Assembly (NCBI GenBank): GCA_049322515.1
Contig: JBMOQW010000033.1
Location: 62,001-126,000 of the forward strand
Length of the DNA: 64,000 nt
Source: Parasulfuritortus sp049322515
Lineage (GTDB): Bacteria; Pseudomonadota; Gammaproteobacteria; Burkholderiales; Thiobacillaceae
Reading direction: 5' to 3'
Shown here: one piece after another, positions 47,457 through 55,743 of the stretch
Numbering within the stretch: position 1 is the first letter of the stretch
How the letters are laid out: each line of letters opens with the position of its first letter
Position numbers and translations under genes: made by a program
The notes under the pieces: generated by a model
Seen by the model: the letters and a program-made list of their open reading frames with translations, nothing else
Database searches by the model: none
What the model was told of the DNA's origin: nothing

Positions 47457-48905
47457 TCAGCGCAGGGACTGTTGGACCGAGAAGGCGCAGAACGAGAGCA
47501 AGGGCTGCGGCATCAGGCCGAGCACCAGCACCGCCAGGCCGTTTGCACTGAGCAGCAGGCGGGCATCGCCGGCGCCTGCGGCCGGCCGCAGGACCTGGAC
47601 GGGCGGCGCGTCGAAATACATGAGCTTGACCACCCGCAGGTAGTAGTAGGCACCGATCAGGGAAAACGCCACCGCCACCACGGCCAGGGCCAGCCAACCG
47701 GCGCCGACCAGGGCCTGGAGGACGACCAGCTTGGCGTAGAAGCCGACGAAAGGCGGCAGTCCCGCCATCGACAGGAGAATCATGGCCATGATCGCCGCCA
47801 ACCAGGGGTGGCTGGCATTGAGCCCCTTGAAGTCGTCCAGCGCCTCGACCTCGACGCCGGCACGTGACAGATAGGTCAGCATGCCGAAACCGCCCAGGCT
47901 CATCAGGACATAGACGGCTGCGTAGAACATGGCCGCCGAATATCCGGCCAGGCTGCCACTCATCACGCCCAGGGCCAGGAAGCCCATGTGCGAAATGGTC
48001 GAATAGGCCAGCATGCGCTTCATGTTGGTTTGCATGATCGCGGCCAGGTTGCCGATCGCCAGCGAGGCCACCGCCATCACGGCCAGCATCTGTTGCCAGT
48101 CGGCATGGGCCGGTTGCAGGCCGTCGACCAGCAGGCGCATGACGAAGGCGAACGCGGCCAGCTTGGGCACCGAACCGATGAACAGGGTCACCGCCGTCGG
48201 TGCGCCGTGGTAGACATCCGGCACCCACATGTGGAAGGGCGCCGCGCCGAGTTTGAAGCCAATGCCGGCGACCACGAAGACCAGGGCGAATACCAGCACG
48301 ACCTGGCTCTTCACGCCGGCATGCACGGTTTCCGCCACCCGCCCGAGCTCCAGCGACCCGGACAAGCCATAGAGCAGCGACATGCCGTACAGCAGCAGAC
48401 CGGAGGCCAGGGCGCCCAGCACGAAGTACTTCATCGCCGCTTCCGAGGCGCGCACATCGTCGCGGCGCATGGCGACCATGGCGTAGAGCGACAGGGACAG
48501 CAGCTCCAGGCCGAGATAAAGGGTCAGGAAATGCGCCGCCGAGATCATCACCAGCATGCCCAACACCGCGAACAGCAGGAGCGACAGGTAGTCGCCACCG
48601 AGCATGCCGCGATCGGCCAGGTACTGGCGGGAATAGATCACCGCCATGATCGCCGCGAAGCAGGTGAGCAGCTTGAGCGACAGACCCATGGCGTCAGACA
48701 GGTACAGCCCGTTGAAGGCGAGCATCGGTTCGGCCGGACCGGTCAGCACCACCAGGGCGCCGGTGATCAACAAGCCGACCAGGGTCATCAGATAGGCCGC
48801 CATGCGTGACTGGCTGTAGGCCTCGATCAGCAGCACCACCGAAGCCACGATCAGCAGGCTGATTTCCGGCAGGGCCACGATGAAGTCGGAAACGGGTGGG
48901 ATCAT
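47457..48905 (-). CDS. nuoN: NADH-quinone oxidoreductase subunit N
   Basis: Antiporter-like proton-pumping membrane subunit of complex I, 482 aa, 14 helices. Conserved features include the DDVRASEAAMKYFVLGALAS segment and KLAAFAFVMRLL with the key lysine region. Start chosen at the ATG for MIPPVSDF; last gene of the nuo operon. Confidence 0.96.
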   Translation of the reverse strand: MIPPVSDFIVALPEISLLIVASVVLLIEAYSQSRMAAYLMTLVGLLITGALVVLTGPAEPMLAFNGLYLSDAMGLSLKLLTCFAAIMAVIYSRQYLADRGMLGGDYLSLLLFAVLGMLVMISAAHFLTLYLGLELLSLSLYAMVAMRRDDVRASEAAMKYFVLGALASGLLLYGMSLLYGLSGSLELGRVAETVHAGVKSQVVLVFALVFVVAGIGFKLGAAPFHMWVPDVYHGAPTAVTLFIGSVPKLAAFAFVMRLLVDGLQPAHADWQQMLAVMAVASLAIGNLAAIMQTNMKRMLAYSTISHMGFLALGVMSGSLAGYSAAMFYAAVYVLMSLGGFGMLTYLSRAGVEVEALDDFKGLNASHPWLAAIMAMILLSMAGLPPFVGFYAKLVVLQALVGAGWLALAVVAVAFSLIGAYYYLRVVKLMYFDAPPVQVLRPAAGAGDARLLLSANGLAVLVLGLMPQPLLSFCAFSVQQSLR

Positions 48906-48912
48906 GGTGTTC

Positions 48913-50403
48913 TCAGTACACGAGTTTGCTGGCAGCGACCTGCTCCAGCAGATGATTGACGGAGACATGCATCACGTCGGTGATCGGCGCCGGGTACAGG
49001 CCCATGGCCAGCACGCAGACCGCCAGGATGGCGAGCACCAGGAACTCGCGGCCGTCGATATCCTGCAATTCGGCGACGTGCTCGTTGGCCACCTTGCCGA
49101 AGATCACCCGCTTGTACATCCACAAGGTGTAGGCGGCGCCGAAGATCAGGGTCAGTGCGGCGGCCGCGGCCCACCAGAAGTTCACCTGCACGGCGCCCAG
49201 GATGACCATGAACTCGCCGACGAAGCCCGAGGTGCCGGGCAGACCGGCGTTGGCCATGGCGAACACCATGAACAGGGCGGCGAACCTGGGCATGGTGTTG
49301 GCCACGCCACCGTAGTCGCTGATCTGGCGCGAGTGCATGCGGTCGTACATGACCCCGATGCACAGGAACAGCGCGGCGGAGACGAAGCCGTGCGAGATCA
49401 TCTGGACCAGGCCGCCCTCGATGCCAAGCGGATTGAACAGGAAGAAGCCGAGGGTGACGAAACCCATGTGGGCGATCGACGAATAGGCAATCAGCTTCTT
49501 CATGTCCGACTGCACCAAGGCCACCATGCCGATGTAGACCACCGCGATCAGGGAGAAGGCGACGATCAGCCAGGTCAGTTCATGGGCGGCATCCGGCACG
49601 ATGGGCAGGGTGAAGCGCAGAAAGCCGTAGGCGCCCACCTTCAGGGTGATCGCCGCCAGCACCACCGAGCCGCCGGTCGGCGCCTCGACGTGGGCATCCG
49701 GCAACCAGGTGTGCACCGGCCACATCGGCACCTTAACCGCGAAGGCGAAGAAGAAGGCGACGAAGATCAGCATCTGCGCGGTCATGGTCAGGCCGACCCG
49801 GTGCCATTCCAGGATCTCGAAGCTGCCGCCGCTGACGAAGAACAGGTAGATGATCGCCACCAGCATCATCAGGGAACCGAGCAGCGTGTAGAGGAAGAAC
49901 TTGATCGCCGCGTAGACCCGGTTCGGGCCGCCCCACATGCCGATGATCAGGTAGAGCGGGATCAGCATGGCCTCGAAGAAGACATAGAACAACACGCCGT
50001 CGAGCGCCGCGAACACCCCATTGATCAGCCCCGACTGGATCAGGAAGGCGGCCATGTACTGGCCGACCTTGGTCTGGATCACCTGCCAGCCGGCCAGGAC
50101 GACCAGCACCGTGGTGAAACTGTTGAGCAGGATGAAGGGCATGGAGATGCCGTCCACGCCCAGGTGGTACCCGATGTTCAAGGCCGGAATCCAGGCGGCG
50201 GCTTCCTCGAACTGCATGACCGGCGTCGTGCTGTCGAAACCGGTCCAGAGCGGGACCGCGACCAGGAAGCCAAGCAGGGAACCGACCAGGGCCAGCGTGC
50301 GCTGGCCCGCCGCGTTGCGGTCGTCGCCGGTGACCAGGATGAGCAGGCCCACCACGATAGGCACCCAGATGGTCAGGCTGAGAGTTCCGATTCCTTCAAT
50401 CAT
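48913..50403 (-). CDS. nuoM: NADH-quinone oxidoreductase subunit M
   Basis: Antiporter-like membrane subunit, 496 aa, 14 helices. Proton-path residues lie in FFEAMLIPLYLIIG (Glu) and AFAVKVPMWPVHTWLPDAHVEAPT (Lys). The ATG at 50403 gives the family-typical MIEGIGTLSL start; 14 bp after nuoL. Confidence 0.97.
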   Translation of the reverse strand: MIEGIGTLSLTIWVPIVVGLLILVTGDDRNAAGQRTLALVGSLLGFLVAVPLWTGFDSTTPVMQFEEAAAWIPALNIGYHLGVDGISMPFILLNSFTTVLVVLAGWQVIQTKVGQYMAAFLIQSGLINGVFAALDGVLFYVFFEAMLIPLYLIIGMWGGPNRVYAAIKFFLYTLLGSLMMLVAIIYLFFVSGGSFEILEWHRVGLTMTAQMLIFVAFFFAFAVKVPMWPVHTWLPDAHVEAPTGGSVVLAAITLKVGAYGFLRFTLPIVPDAAHELTWLIVAFSLIAVVYIGMVALVQSDMKKLIAYSSIAHMGFVTLGFFLFNPLGIEGGLVQMISHGFVSAALFLCIGVMYDRMHSRQISDYGGVANTMPRFAALFMVFAMANAGLPGTSGFVGEFMVILGAVQVNFWWAAAAALTLIFGAAYTLWMYKRVIFGKVANEHVAELQDIDGREFLVLAILAVCVLAMGLYPAPITDVMHVSVNHLLEQVAASKLVY

Positions 50404-50417
50404 GTCCTGTTTCTCGC

Positions 50418-52439
50418 TTACAGCCGGACGAACCAGGTCGCCAGCAGCGCCACGCCGATGATCATCGCGAACGCGTAGTGATAGATGTAGCCCGACTGCA
50501 GGTGGCGCACGGTGGCAGCGATCCGGCCCACCAGCTTGGCGGTGCCGTTGACCAGCGCGCCGTCGATCAGGGCGACATCGCCCCAGCGCCACAGCTTGCC
50601 GCCCAGGAACCGGGCACCCCCCGCAAAGAACCAGTCGTTGAACCGGTCGAAGCCGTATTTTTCTTCCAGCACCGTGTACAGGACCCCGGCCTTGACGCGG
50701 ATCTTGTGCGGCAGGTCGTGCCTGACCATATAGAGGTAATACGCCGTGGCGACGCCCGCGACGGCGAGCCAGAACGGCAAGGTCACGAAGGCATGCAGGA
50801 CCATGGCGCCCGCGCCATGGAAATGGGCCTTGAGCTGGGTCATGGCCGGATGGGCTTCATGATTGATCGTGATGGCGGCGCCGAAGAAGTCGCCGAACAG
50901 CATCGGCTCGATGTACGCCCAGCCGGTATAGACCGAAGGAATGGCCAGCAGCACCAGGGGCAGCCAGACCACCCAGGGGGTCTCGTGCGGGGTCGAATGG
51001 CCGCCGTGATGATGGCCATGATGGTCCGGATCGTCGTCCTTGCCCCCCTCCTGGTCATGGCCGGCGTGGGCGTTGTGGAATCGCTCCTTGCCATGGAACA
51101 CCAGGAAATACATGCGGAAAGAATAGAACGCGGTCACGAACACCCCTGCGGTCACCGCAAAGGCGGCGAACCCGGAACCCCACAGGTCGGAGGCGTAGGT
51201 GGCCAGGATGATCGAATCCTTTGAGAAGAACCCTGACAGGCCCGGCGTGCCGATCAGGGCCAGGGAACCGATCAGCAGGGTGAGCCAGGTGATCGGCATG
51301 TACTTGCGCAGGCCGCCCATGTGGCGGATGTCCTGGTCGTGGTGCATGCCGATGATCACCGAGCCGGCGGCCAGGAACAGCAGGGCCTTGAAGAAGGCGT
51401 GGGTCATCAGGTGGAAGATCGCCACCGAGTAGGCGGACACGCCCAGCGCCACGGTCATGTAGCCGAGCTGGGACAGGGTCGAGTAGGCCACCACCCGCTT
51501 GATGTCGTTCTGGATCATACCCAGGAAGCCCATGAACAGGGCGGTGATCGCGCCGATGATCATGACGAAGGACAGCGCGGTGTCGGACAGCTCGAACAGC
51601 GGCGACATCCGGGCCACCATGAAGATGCCGGCCGTCACCATGGTGGCTGCGTGGATCAGGGCCGAGATCGGGGTCGGGCCTTCCATCGAGTCGGGCAGCC
51701 AGACATGCAGCGGGAACTGGGCCGACTTGCCCATCGCACCGATGAACAGCAGGATGCAGATCACCGTCAGCAGCGACCATGTGTGGCCTTCGATCAGGGA
51801 GATCTGGTGCCCGGCCATCTGCGGCGCGGCCTGGAACACGGTGGCGTAGTCGAGGCTGCCGAAATAGGCCAGCACCAGGCCGATGCCGAGCAGGAATCCG
51901 AAGTCGCCGACCCGGTTGACCAGGAAGGCCTTGAGATTGGCGTAGATGGCGGTATCGCGGGTATACCAGAAGCCGATCAGCAGGTAGGACACCAGGCCGA
52001 CCGCTTCCCAGCCGAAGAACAGCTGCAGGAAGTTGTTCGACATCACCAGCATCAGCATCGAGAAGGTGAACAGCGAGATGTAGCTGAAGAAGCGCTGGTA
52101 GCCGTCGTCGTCGGCCATGTAGCCGATGGTGTAGAGATGCACGCAGAGCGACACGAAGGTCACCACCAGCATCATCACCGTGGTCAGCCGGTCGATCAGG
52201 AAACCGATTTCCAGGCTGACGTCGCCGCTCACCAGCCAGGTATAGACCGAGCCGTTGTAGGTATTGCCGGCCAGCACGTCCTGGAAGATCAGGAGCGAGG
52301 CGATGAAAGAGACCAGCACGCCCAGGATGGTGACACTGTGCGCGCCAACCCGGCCGATGGCCTTGCCGAACAGGCCGGCGATCACGGCACCGGCCAGGGG
52401 CGCTAGGGGCACGACGAGGTAGAGGGTTTTCATGTCCAT
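50418..52439 (-). CDS. nuoL: NADH-quinone oxidoreductase subunit L
   Basis: Largest antiporter-like subunit, 673 aa, with the long lateral helix at the C-terminus. Motifs: FFGWEAVGLVSYLLIGFW, GKSAQFPLHVWLPDSMEGPTP. A His/Asp-rich loop at about residue 465 (DHHGHHHGGHSTPH) is unusual. ATG at 52439 has the better-spaced GGAAAG site; ATG at 52433 also possible. It begins only 4 bp after the HEPN gene. Confidence 0.97.
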   Translation of the reverse strand: MDMKTLYLVVPLAPLAGAVIAGLFGKAIGRVGAHSVTILGVLVSFIASLLIFQDVLAGNTYNGSVYTWLVSGDVSLEIGFLIDRLTTVMMLVVTFVSLCVHLYTIGYMADDDGYQRFFSYISLFTFSMLMLVMSNNFLQLFFGWEAVGLVSYLLIGFWYTRDTAIYANLKAFLVNRVGDFGFLLGIGLVLAYFGSLDYATVFQAAPQMAGHQISLIEGHTWSLLTVICILLFIGAMGKSAQFPLHVWLPDSMEGPTPISALIHAATMVTAGIFMVARMSPLFELSDTALSFVMIIGAITALFMGFLGMIQNDIKRVVAYSTLSQLGYMTVALGVSAYSVAIFHLMTHAFFKALLFLAAGSVIIGMHHDQDIRHMGGLRKYMPITWLTLLIGSLALIGTPGLSGFFSKDSIILATYASDLWGSGFAAFAVTAGVFVTAFYSFRMYFLVFHGKERFHNAHAGHDQEGGKDDDPDHHGHHHGGHSTPHETPWVVWLPLVLLAIPSVYTGWAYIEPMLFGDFFGAAITINHEAHPAMTQLKAHFHGAGAMVLHAFVTLPFWLAVAGVATAYYLYMVRHDLPHKIRVKAGVLYTVLEEKYGFDRFNDWFFAGGARFLGGKLWRWGDVALIDGALVNGTAKLVGRIAATVRHLQSGYIYHYAFAMIIGVALLATWFVRL

Positions 52440-52443
52440 CGTT

Positions 52444-52851
52444 TCACGCTTTCCGAAGCCGGGACGCCAGGATGTCGGCCGCCCAGTCGCGCACTTTGCG
52501 CGTCAGTTCAAAGGCCTGGCCTTTGTCGATCACTTCAAGGTCGCTGTCGTCATACCTGAACACCACGGCACATGGATTGACCAGCGCCAAGTCGTCCAGG
52601 GTCACCGGCCATGGCCCGACCCGGTCGCCCAGTCGCACGGCCAGCGCGGGCAGGTTGTGGGTGCGATCCAGCGCCTCGCCCTGCGCGAGCAACAACGCCT
52701 TGAGATATTTCTCGATGCACTGTTGGGCGTGGAAACACATTCCGGACACCCCGATATGAGTCGCGTCGTTCAGCAACACCACGATCTCCCAGTCCTGTTC
52801 GGCGAGCCGAACCAACATAGCGACTTCATCATCAGACCCTCGTGGATTCAT
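52444..52851 (-). CDS. HEPN domain protein (putative toxin of MNT-HEPN pair)
   Basis: A 135-aa helical protein of the HEPN family (PF05168). The signature FHAQQCIEKYLKALLLAQGE followed by the RTHNL motif (about residues 61-65) matches this type; HEPN proteins of such pairs are often RNases or targets of nucleotidyl transfer. It overlaps the upstream nucleotidyltransferase gene by 20 bp, the usual type VII toxin-antitoxin order. Inserted between nuoK and nuoL. Confidence 0.82.
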   Translation of the reverse strand: MNPRGSDDEVAMLVRLAEQDWEIVVLLNDATHIGVSGMCFHAQQCIEKYLKALLLAQGEALDRTHNLPALAVRLGDRVGPWPVTLDDLALVNPCAVVFRYDDSDLEVIDKGQAFELTRKVRDWAADILASRLRKA

Positions 52852-53155
52852 AGAGCAGCTTGCCTTCCTTGAGCGCCCAATGCACTGCACTGGAGGTCCA
52901 GTCCTTGCGTCGGTCGACATCGGCTTCCGAGTACACCAGGATATCCGCGGGGATGCCGGTTCGTGCCAGGGCACGATACAGTCGCACCATCTCGGCCGCC
53001 CGGTTTTCCACCTCGGGCTCGATCACCAGGAAGTCGGCGTCGGAACCGTCGTCGGCCTCGCCCCGTGCGTAGGAACCGAACAGGATGACCTTGGCCCGAC
53101 CGGCTTCCTCGCCCAGCAACCGGGCCGCCTCGCGCAAGGTCTGCTCGCTCAGCAT
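52832..53155 (-). CDS. MNT-type nucleotidyltransferase (putative antitoxin)
   Basis: A 107-aa minimal nucleotidyltransferase. The catalytic pattern GSYARGEADDGSDADFLV gives the GS-x(10)-DxD motif, and a third acidic residue lies in PADILVYSEADV. In type VII systems the MNT protein AMPylates and silences the HEPN toxin. ATG at 53155 has an AAGGGG site; a GTG at 53161 would overlap the nuoK stop. Part of the nuo transcription unit by position. Confidence 0.85.
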   Translation of the reverse strand: MLSEQTLREAARLLGEEAGRAKVILFGSYARGEADDGSDADFLVIEPEVENRAAEMVRLYRALARTGIPADILVYSEADVDRRKDWTSSAVHWALKEGKLLYESTRV

Positions 53156-53157
53156 GG

Positions 53158-53463
53158 TCACCCCTTCAGGCTGTCGAGATCATCGACGTTGATGCTGCGC
53201 AGATTGCGGAACAGCACCACCAGGATGGCCAGGCCGATGGCCGACTCGGCGGCCGCCACGGTCAGGATGAAGAACACGAAGATCTGCCCCGCGGTATCGC
53301 CCAGATAGTGAGAGAAGGCGATGAAGTTCAGGTTCACCGCCAGCAGCATCAACTCGATGGCCATCAGCAAGATGATCACGTTCTTGCGGTTCAGGAAGAT
53401 GCCCAGGACGCCGATGGCAAACAGCAGCGAACCGAGGATGATGTAATGGTCGAGGCCGATCAT
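53158..53463 (-). CDS. nuoK: NADH-quinone oxidoreductase subunit K
   Basis: Three-helix membrane subunit of 101 aa. The conserved glutamates are in LLMAIELMLLAVNLNF (Glu near 36) and VAAAESAIGLAI (Glu near 71). Overlaps nuoJ by ATGA. Confidence 0.97.
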   Translation of the reverse strand: MIGLDHYIILGSLLFAIGVLGIFLNRKNVIILLMAIELMLLAVNLNFIAFSHYLGDTAGQIFVFFILTVAAAESAIGLAILVVLFRNLRSINVDDLDSLKG

Positions 53464-54080
53464 TCGTCATCCCCCTCGGACTTGGCTTCAGGTTTCTGCG
53501 GCTTCAAATTCACCATGCGGATACGACCTTCGGCGGTTTGCCGAACCTGCCAGCCGACGTCGATGACCTTGCGGTTCGGACGCCGGCGCAGGGTGAGGGC
53601 AATGGCAGCGACGATGGCCACCAGCAGGATCACCGCGGCCAGCTCGAAGGCATAGACGTAGTCGGTGTAGAGCAAGAGGCCGAGCTGCTTGGTGTTGCTG
53701 AAACCCTCCGGGCCGGGCACCGGCTGGGACAATCCGAAGCGGTCGCCGCCCAGGACGATGACCATCTCCACCGCCATCAGGCCCGCGACCAGGCCGGCGA
53801 TGGGCAGATAGTCCCAGAAACCCTGGCGCATCTCCTCGATGTTGATGTCGAGCATCATCACCACGAAGATGAACAGCACCATCACCGCGCCGACATACAC
53901 CAGCACCAAGGTGATGGCGAGGAACTCGGCCTCTAGCAGCATCCAGATCGCGGCGCCGGTGAAGAAGGCCAGCACCAGGGCCAGCGCAGCATGCACCGGG
54001 TTCTTGGCGGTGACCACGCGCAGCGCCGAGAGGAGCAGGATGGCGGCGAAAAAGTAGAAAACCAGGCTGGCGAAATCCAT
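53460..54080 (-). CDS. nuoJ: NADH-quinone oxidoreductase subunit J
   Basis: Five-helix membrane subunit of 206 aa, with the conserved VLVYVGAVMVLFIFVVMMLD helix carrying the pi-bulge region. ATG at 54080 has a GAGG site seven bases upstream; an in-frame GTG lies one codon earlier. Separated from nuoI by repeat element C. Confidence 0.96.
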   Translation of the reverse strand: MDFASLVFYFFAAILLLSALRVVTAKNPVHAALALVLAFFTGAAIWMLLEAEFLAITLVLVYVGAVMVLFIFVVMMLDINIEEMRQGFWDYLPIAGLVAGLMAVEMVIVLGGDRFGLSQPVPGPEGFSNTKQLGLLLYTDYVYAFELAAVILLVAIVAAIALTLRRRPNRKVIDVGWQVRQTAEGRIRMVNLKPQKPEAKSEGDDE

Positions 54081-54090
54081 CACTGGACCT

Positions 54091-54205
54091 CGGGAAACGG
54101 GAAATGGGAAACGGGAAGCGCGCTCATCCCCATTCCAGTCTGTGTAGTTCTCTGCATACCGACTTCGCCTTTGCGTTTCTCGTTTCTCATTTCCCGTTTC
54201 CCGCC
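54091..54205. repeat. Inverted heptamer-repeat element C (nuoI/nuoJ spacer)
   Basis: Left arm 54091-54120 has four units of the CGGGAAA type; right arm 54170-54205 is the complementary TTTCCCG/TTTCTCG array; a 50-base non-repetitive centre separates them. It fills the only sizeable gap in the nuo operon and is non-coding here. Same family as A and B. Confidence 0.88.
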
Positions 54206-54209
54206 TTAC

Positions 54210-54701
54210 TTACCGGTATTTTTCGTCGGCGGCCTTGTCCTGGGCGATCTGGGCTTCGTACTTGTCGCCCACGGCCAGGAGCATGTCCTTGGTGTAATAG
54301 AGGTCGCCCCGCTTCTCGCCGTGATATTCGAAGATGCGGGTCTCGACGATGGCATCGACCGGACAGGCTTCCTCGCAGAAGCCGCAGAAGATGCACTTGG
54401 TCAGGTCGATGTCGTAGCGCGTGGTGCGCCGGGTGCCGTCGTCGCGCTGGGCGGTTTCGATGGTGATCGCCATGGCCGGGCAGACCGCCTCGCACAGTTT
54501 GCAGCCGATGCAGCGCTCTTCCCCCGACGGGTAGCGACGCAAGGCGTGCAGACCACGGAAGCGCGGGCTTTGCGGGGTGCGCTCGTCCGGATACTGGATG
54601 GTGATCTTGGGCGCCCACAGGTGCCGCCAGGTCACCGCCAGGCCTTGCAGCAGCTCGACCAGGAGGAAGCTCTTGAAGTAGTACTTGATCTTGCTCAGCA
54701 T
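54210..54701 (-). CDS. nuoI: NADH-quinone oxidoreductase subunit I
   Basis: Connecting subunit of 163 aa carrying clusters N6a and N6b: CIGCKLCEAVCP (about 61) and CIFCGFCEEACP (about 100). Start at MLSKIKYYFKSF with an amphipathic membrane-contact helix, 10 bp after nuoH. Confidence 0.97.
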   Translation of the reverse strand: MLSKIKYYFKSFLLVELLQGLAVTWRHLWAPKITIQYPDERTPQSPRFRGLHALRRYPSGEERCIGCKLCEAVCPAMAITIETAQRDDGTRRTTRYDIDLTKCIFCGFCEEACPVDAIVETRIFEYHGEKRGDLYYTKDMLLAVGDKYEAQIAQDKAADEKYR

Positions 54702-54711
54702 CGCCGCCCCC

Positions 54712-55743
54712 TTAGTGGAACAGATAACCCAGCGGGGTCTGCATGAAGGCGCCGACCACCAGGATCCAGACCAGGGTGACCGGGATGAACACCTTCCAGC
54801 CCAGGCGCATGATCTGGTCATAGCGGTAGCGTGGGAAGGTGGCCCGGAACCAGAGGAACAGGAACAGCACGAAACTCATCTTGGCCGCGATCCAGAAGAA
54901 ACCGTCGGGCAGGAAGGGCAACGGCGACAGCCAGCCGCCAAGGAACATGATCGAGGTGAGGGCCGCGATCAGGATCATGTTGGAATATTCGGCCAGGAAG
55001 AACACCGCGAAGGCCATGCCGGAGTAGTCGACGTGGAAGCCGGCGACGATCTCCGACTCGCCTTCGGCGACGTCGAACGGCGCCCGGTTGGTTTCCGCCA
55101 CGCCAGCGATCAGGTAGACGATGAACAGCGGGAACAGCGGCAACCAGTACCACTGCCAGAAGCCGCCAGCCTGCCCTTGCACGATGTCGACCAGATTCAG
55201 GCTCTGCGAGGCCATCAGCACGCCGACCAGGGCGAAACCCATGGCGATCTCGTAGGACACGATCTGGGCCGCCGAACGCATGGCGCCAAGCAGGGCGTAC
55301 TTGGAGTTCGAGGCCCAGCCGGCGACGATCACGCCATACACGCCCATCGAGGTGATGGCCATGATGTAGAGCAGGCCGGCGTCGACATTGGCGAGCACCC
55401 ACTCCTCGGTAAAGGGGATCACCGCCCAGGCCGCCAGCGCCGGGGCCATGGCCAGCACCGGGGCGGTGAGGAACAGGGCCTTGTTGGCCCCGGTCGGCAG
55501 CAAGATCTCCTTGGTCATCAGCTTGACCGCGTCGGCGATCGGCTGGCCGAGACCGACCAGGCGGTAGCCGAAGAAGCCCACCCGGTTGGGACCGATGCGG
55601 ACCTGCATGTAGCCGATGATCTTGCGTTCGGCATAGGTCAGGTAGGCCACGGCGATGAGCAGCGGCAGCACGATGAGGATGATCTTGACCAGGGTCCAGA
55701 CCGGCATCCAGGCCGGCCCGAGCAGTTGCTGGAAATAGTCCAT
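54712..55743 (-). CDS. nuoH: NADH-quinone oxidoreductase subunit H
   Basis: Quinone-site membrane subunit of 343 aa, eight helices. Conserved ERKIIGYMQVRIGPNRVG and the Glu-rich loop ETNRAPFDVAEGESEIVAGF are present. ATG at 55743 overlaps the nuoG stop by one base (TGATG). Confidence 0.97.
   Translation of the reverse strand: MDYFQQLLGPAWMPVWTLVKIILIVLPLLIAVAYLTYAERKIIGYMQVRIGPNRVGFFGYRLVGLGQPIADAVKLMTKEILLPTGANKALFLTAPVLAMAPALAAWAVIPFTEEWVLANVDAGLLYIMAITSMGVYGVIVAGWASNSKYALLGAMRSAAQIVSYEIAMGFALVGVLMASQSLNLVDIVQGQAGGFWQWYWLPLFPLFIVYLIAGVAETNRAPFDVAEGESEIVAGFHVDYSGMAFAVFFLAEYSNMILIAALTSIMFLGGWLSPLPFLPDGFFWIAAKMSFVLFLFLWFRATFPRYRYDQIMRLGWKVFIPVTLVWILVVGAFMQTPLGYLFH

Noticed and set aside
51321..52406. 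His/Gln/Asp-rich open frame antisense to nuoL
   Set aside because: Composition reflects the complement of hydrophobic codons in a membrane protein; no start signal or homology.
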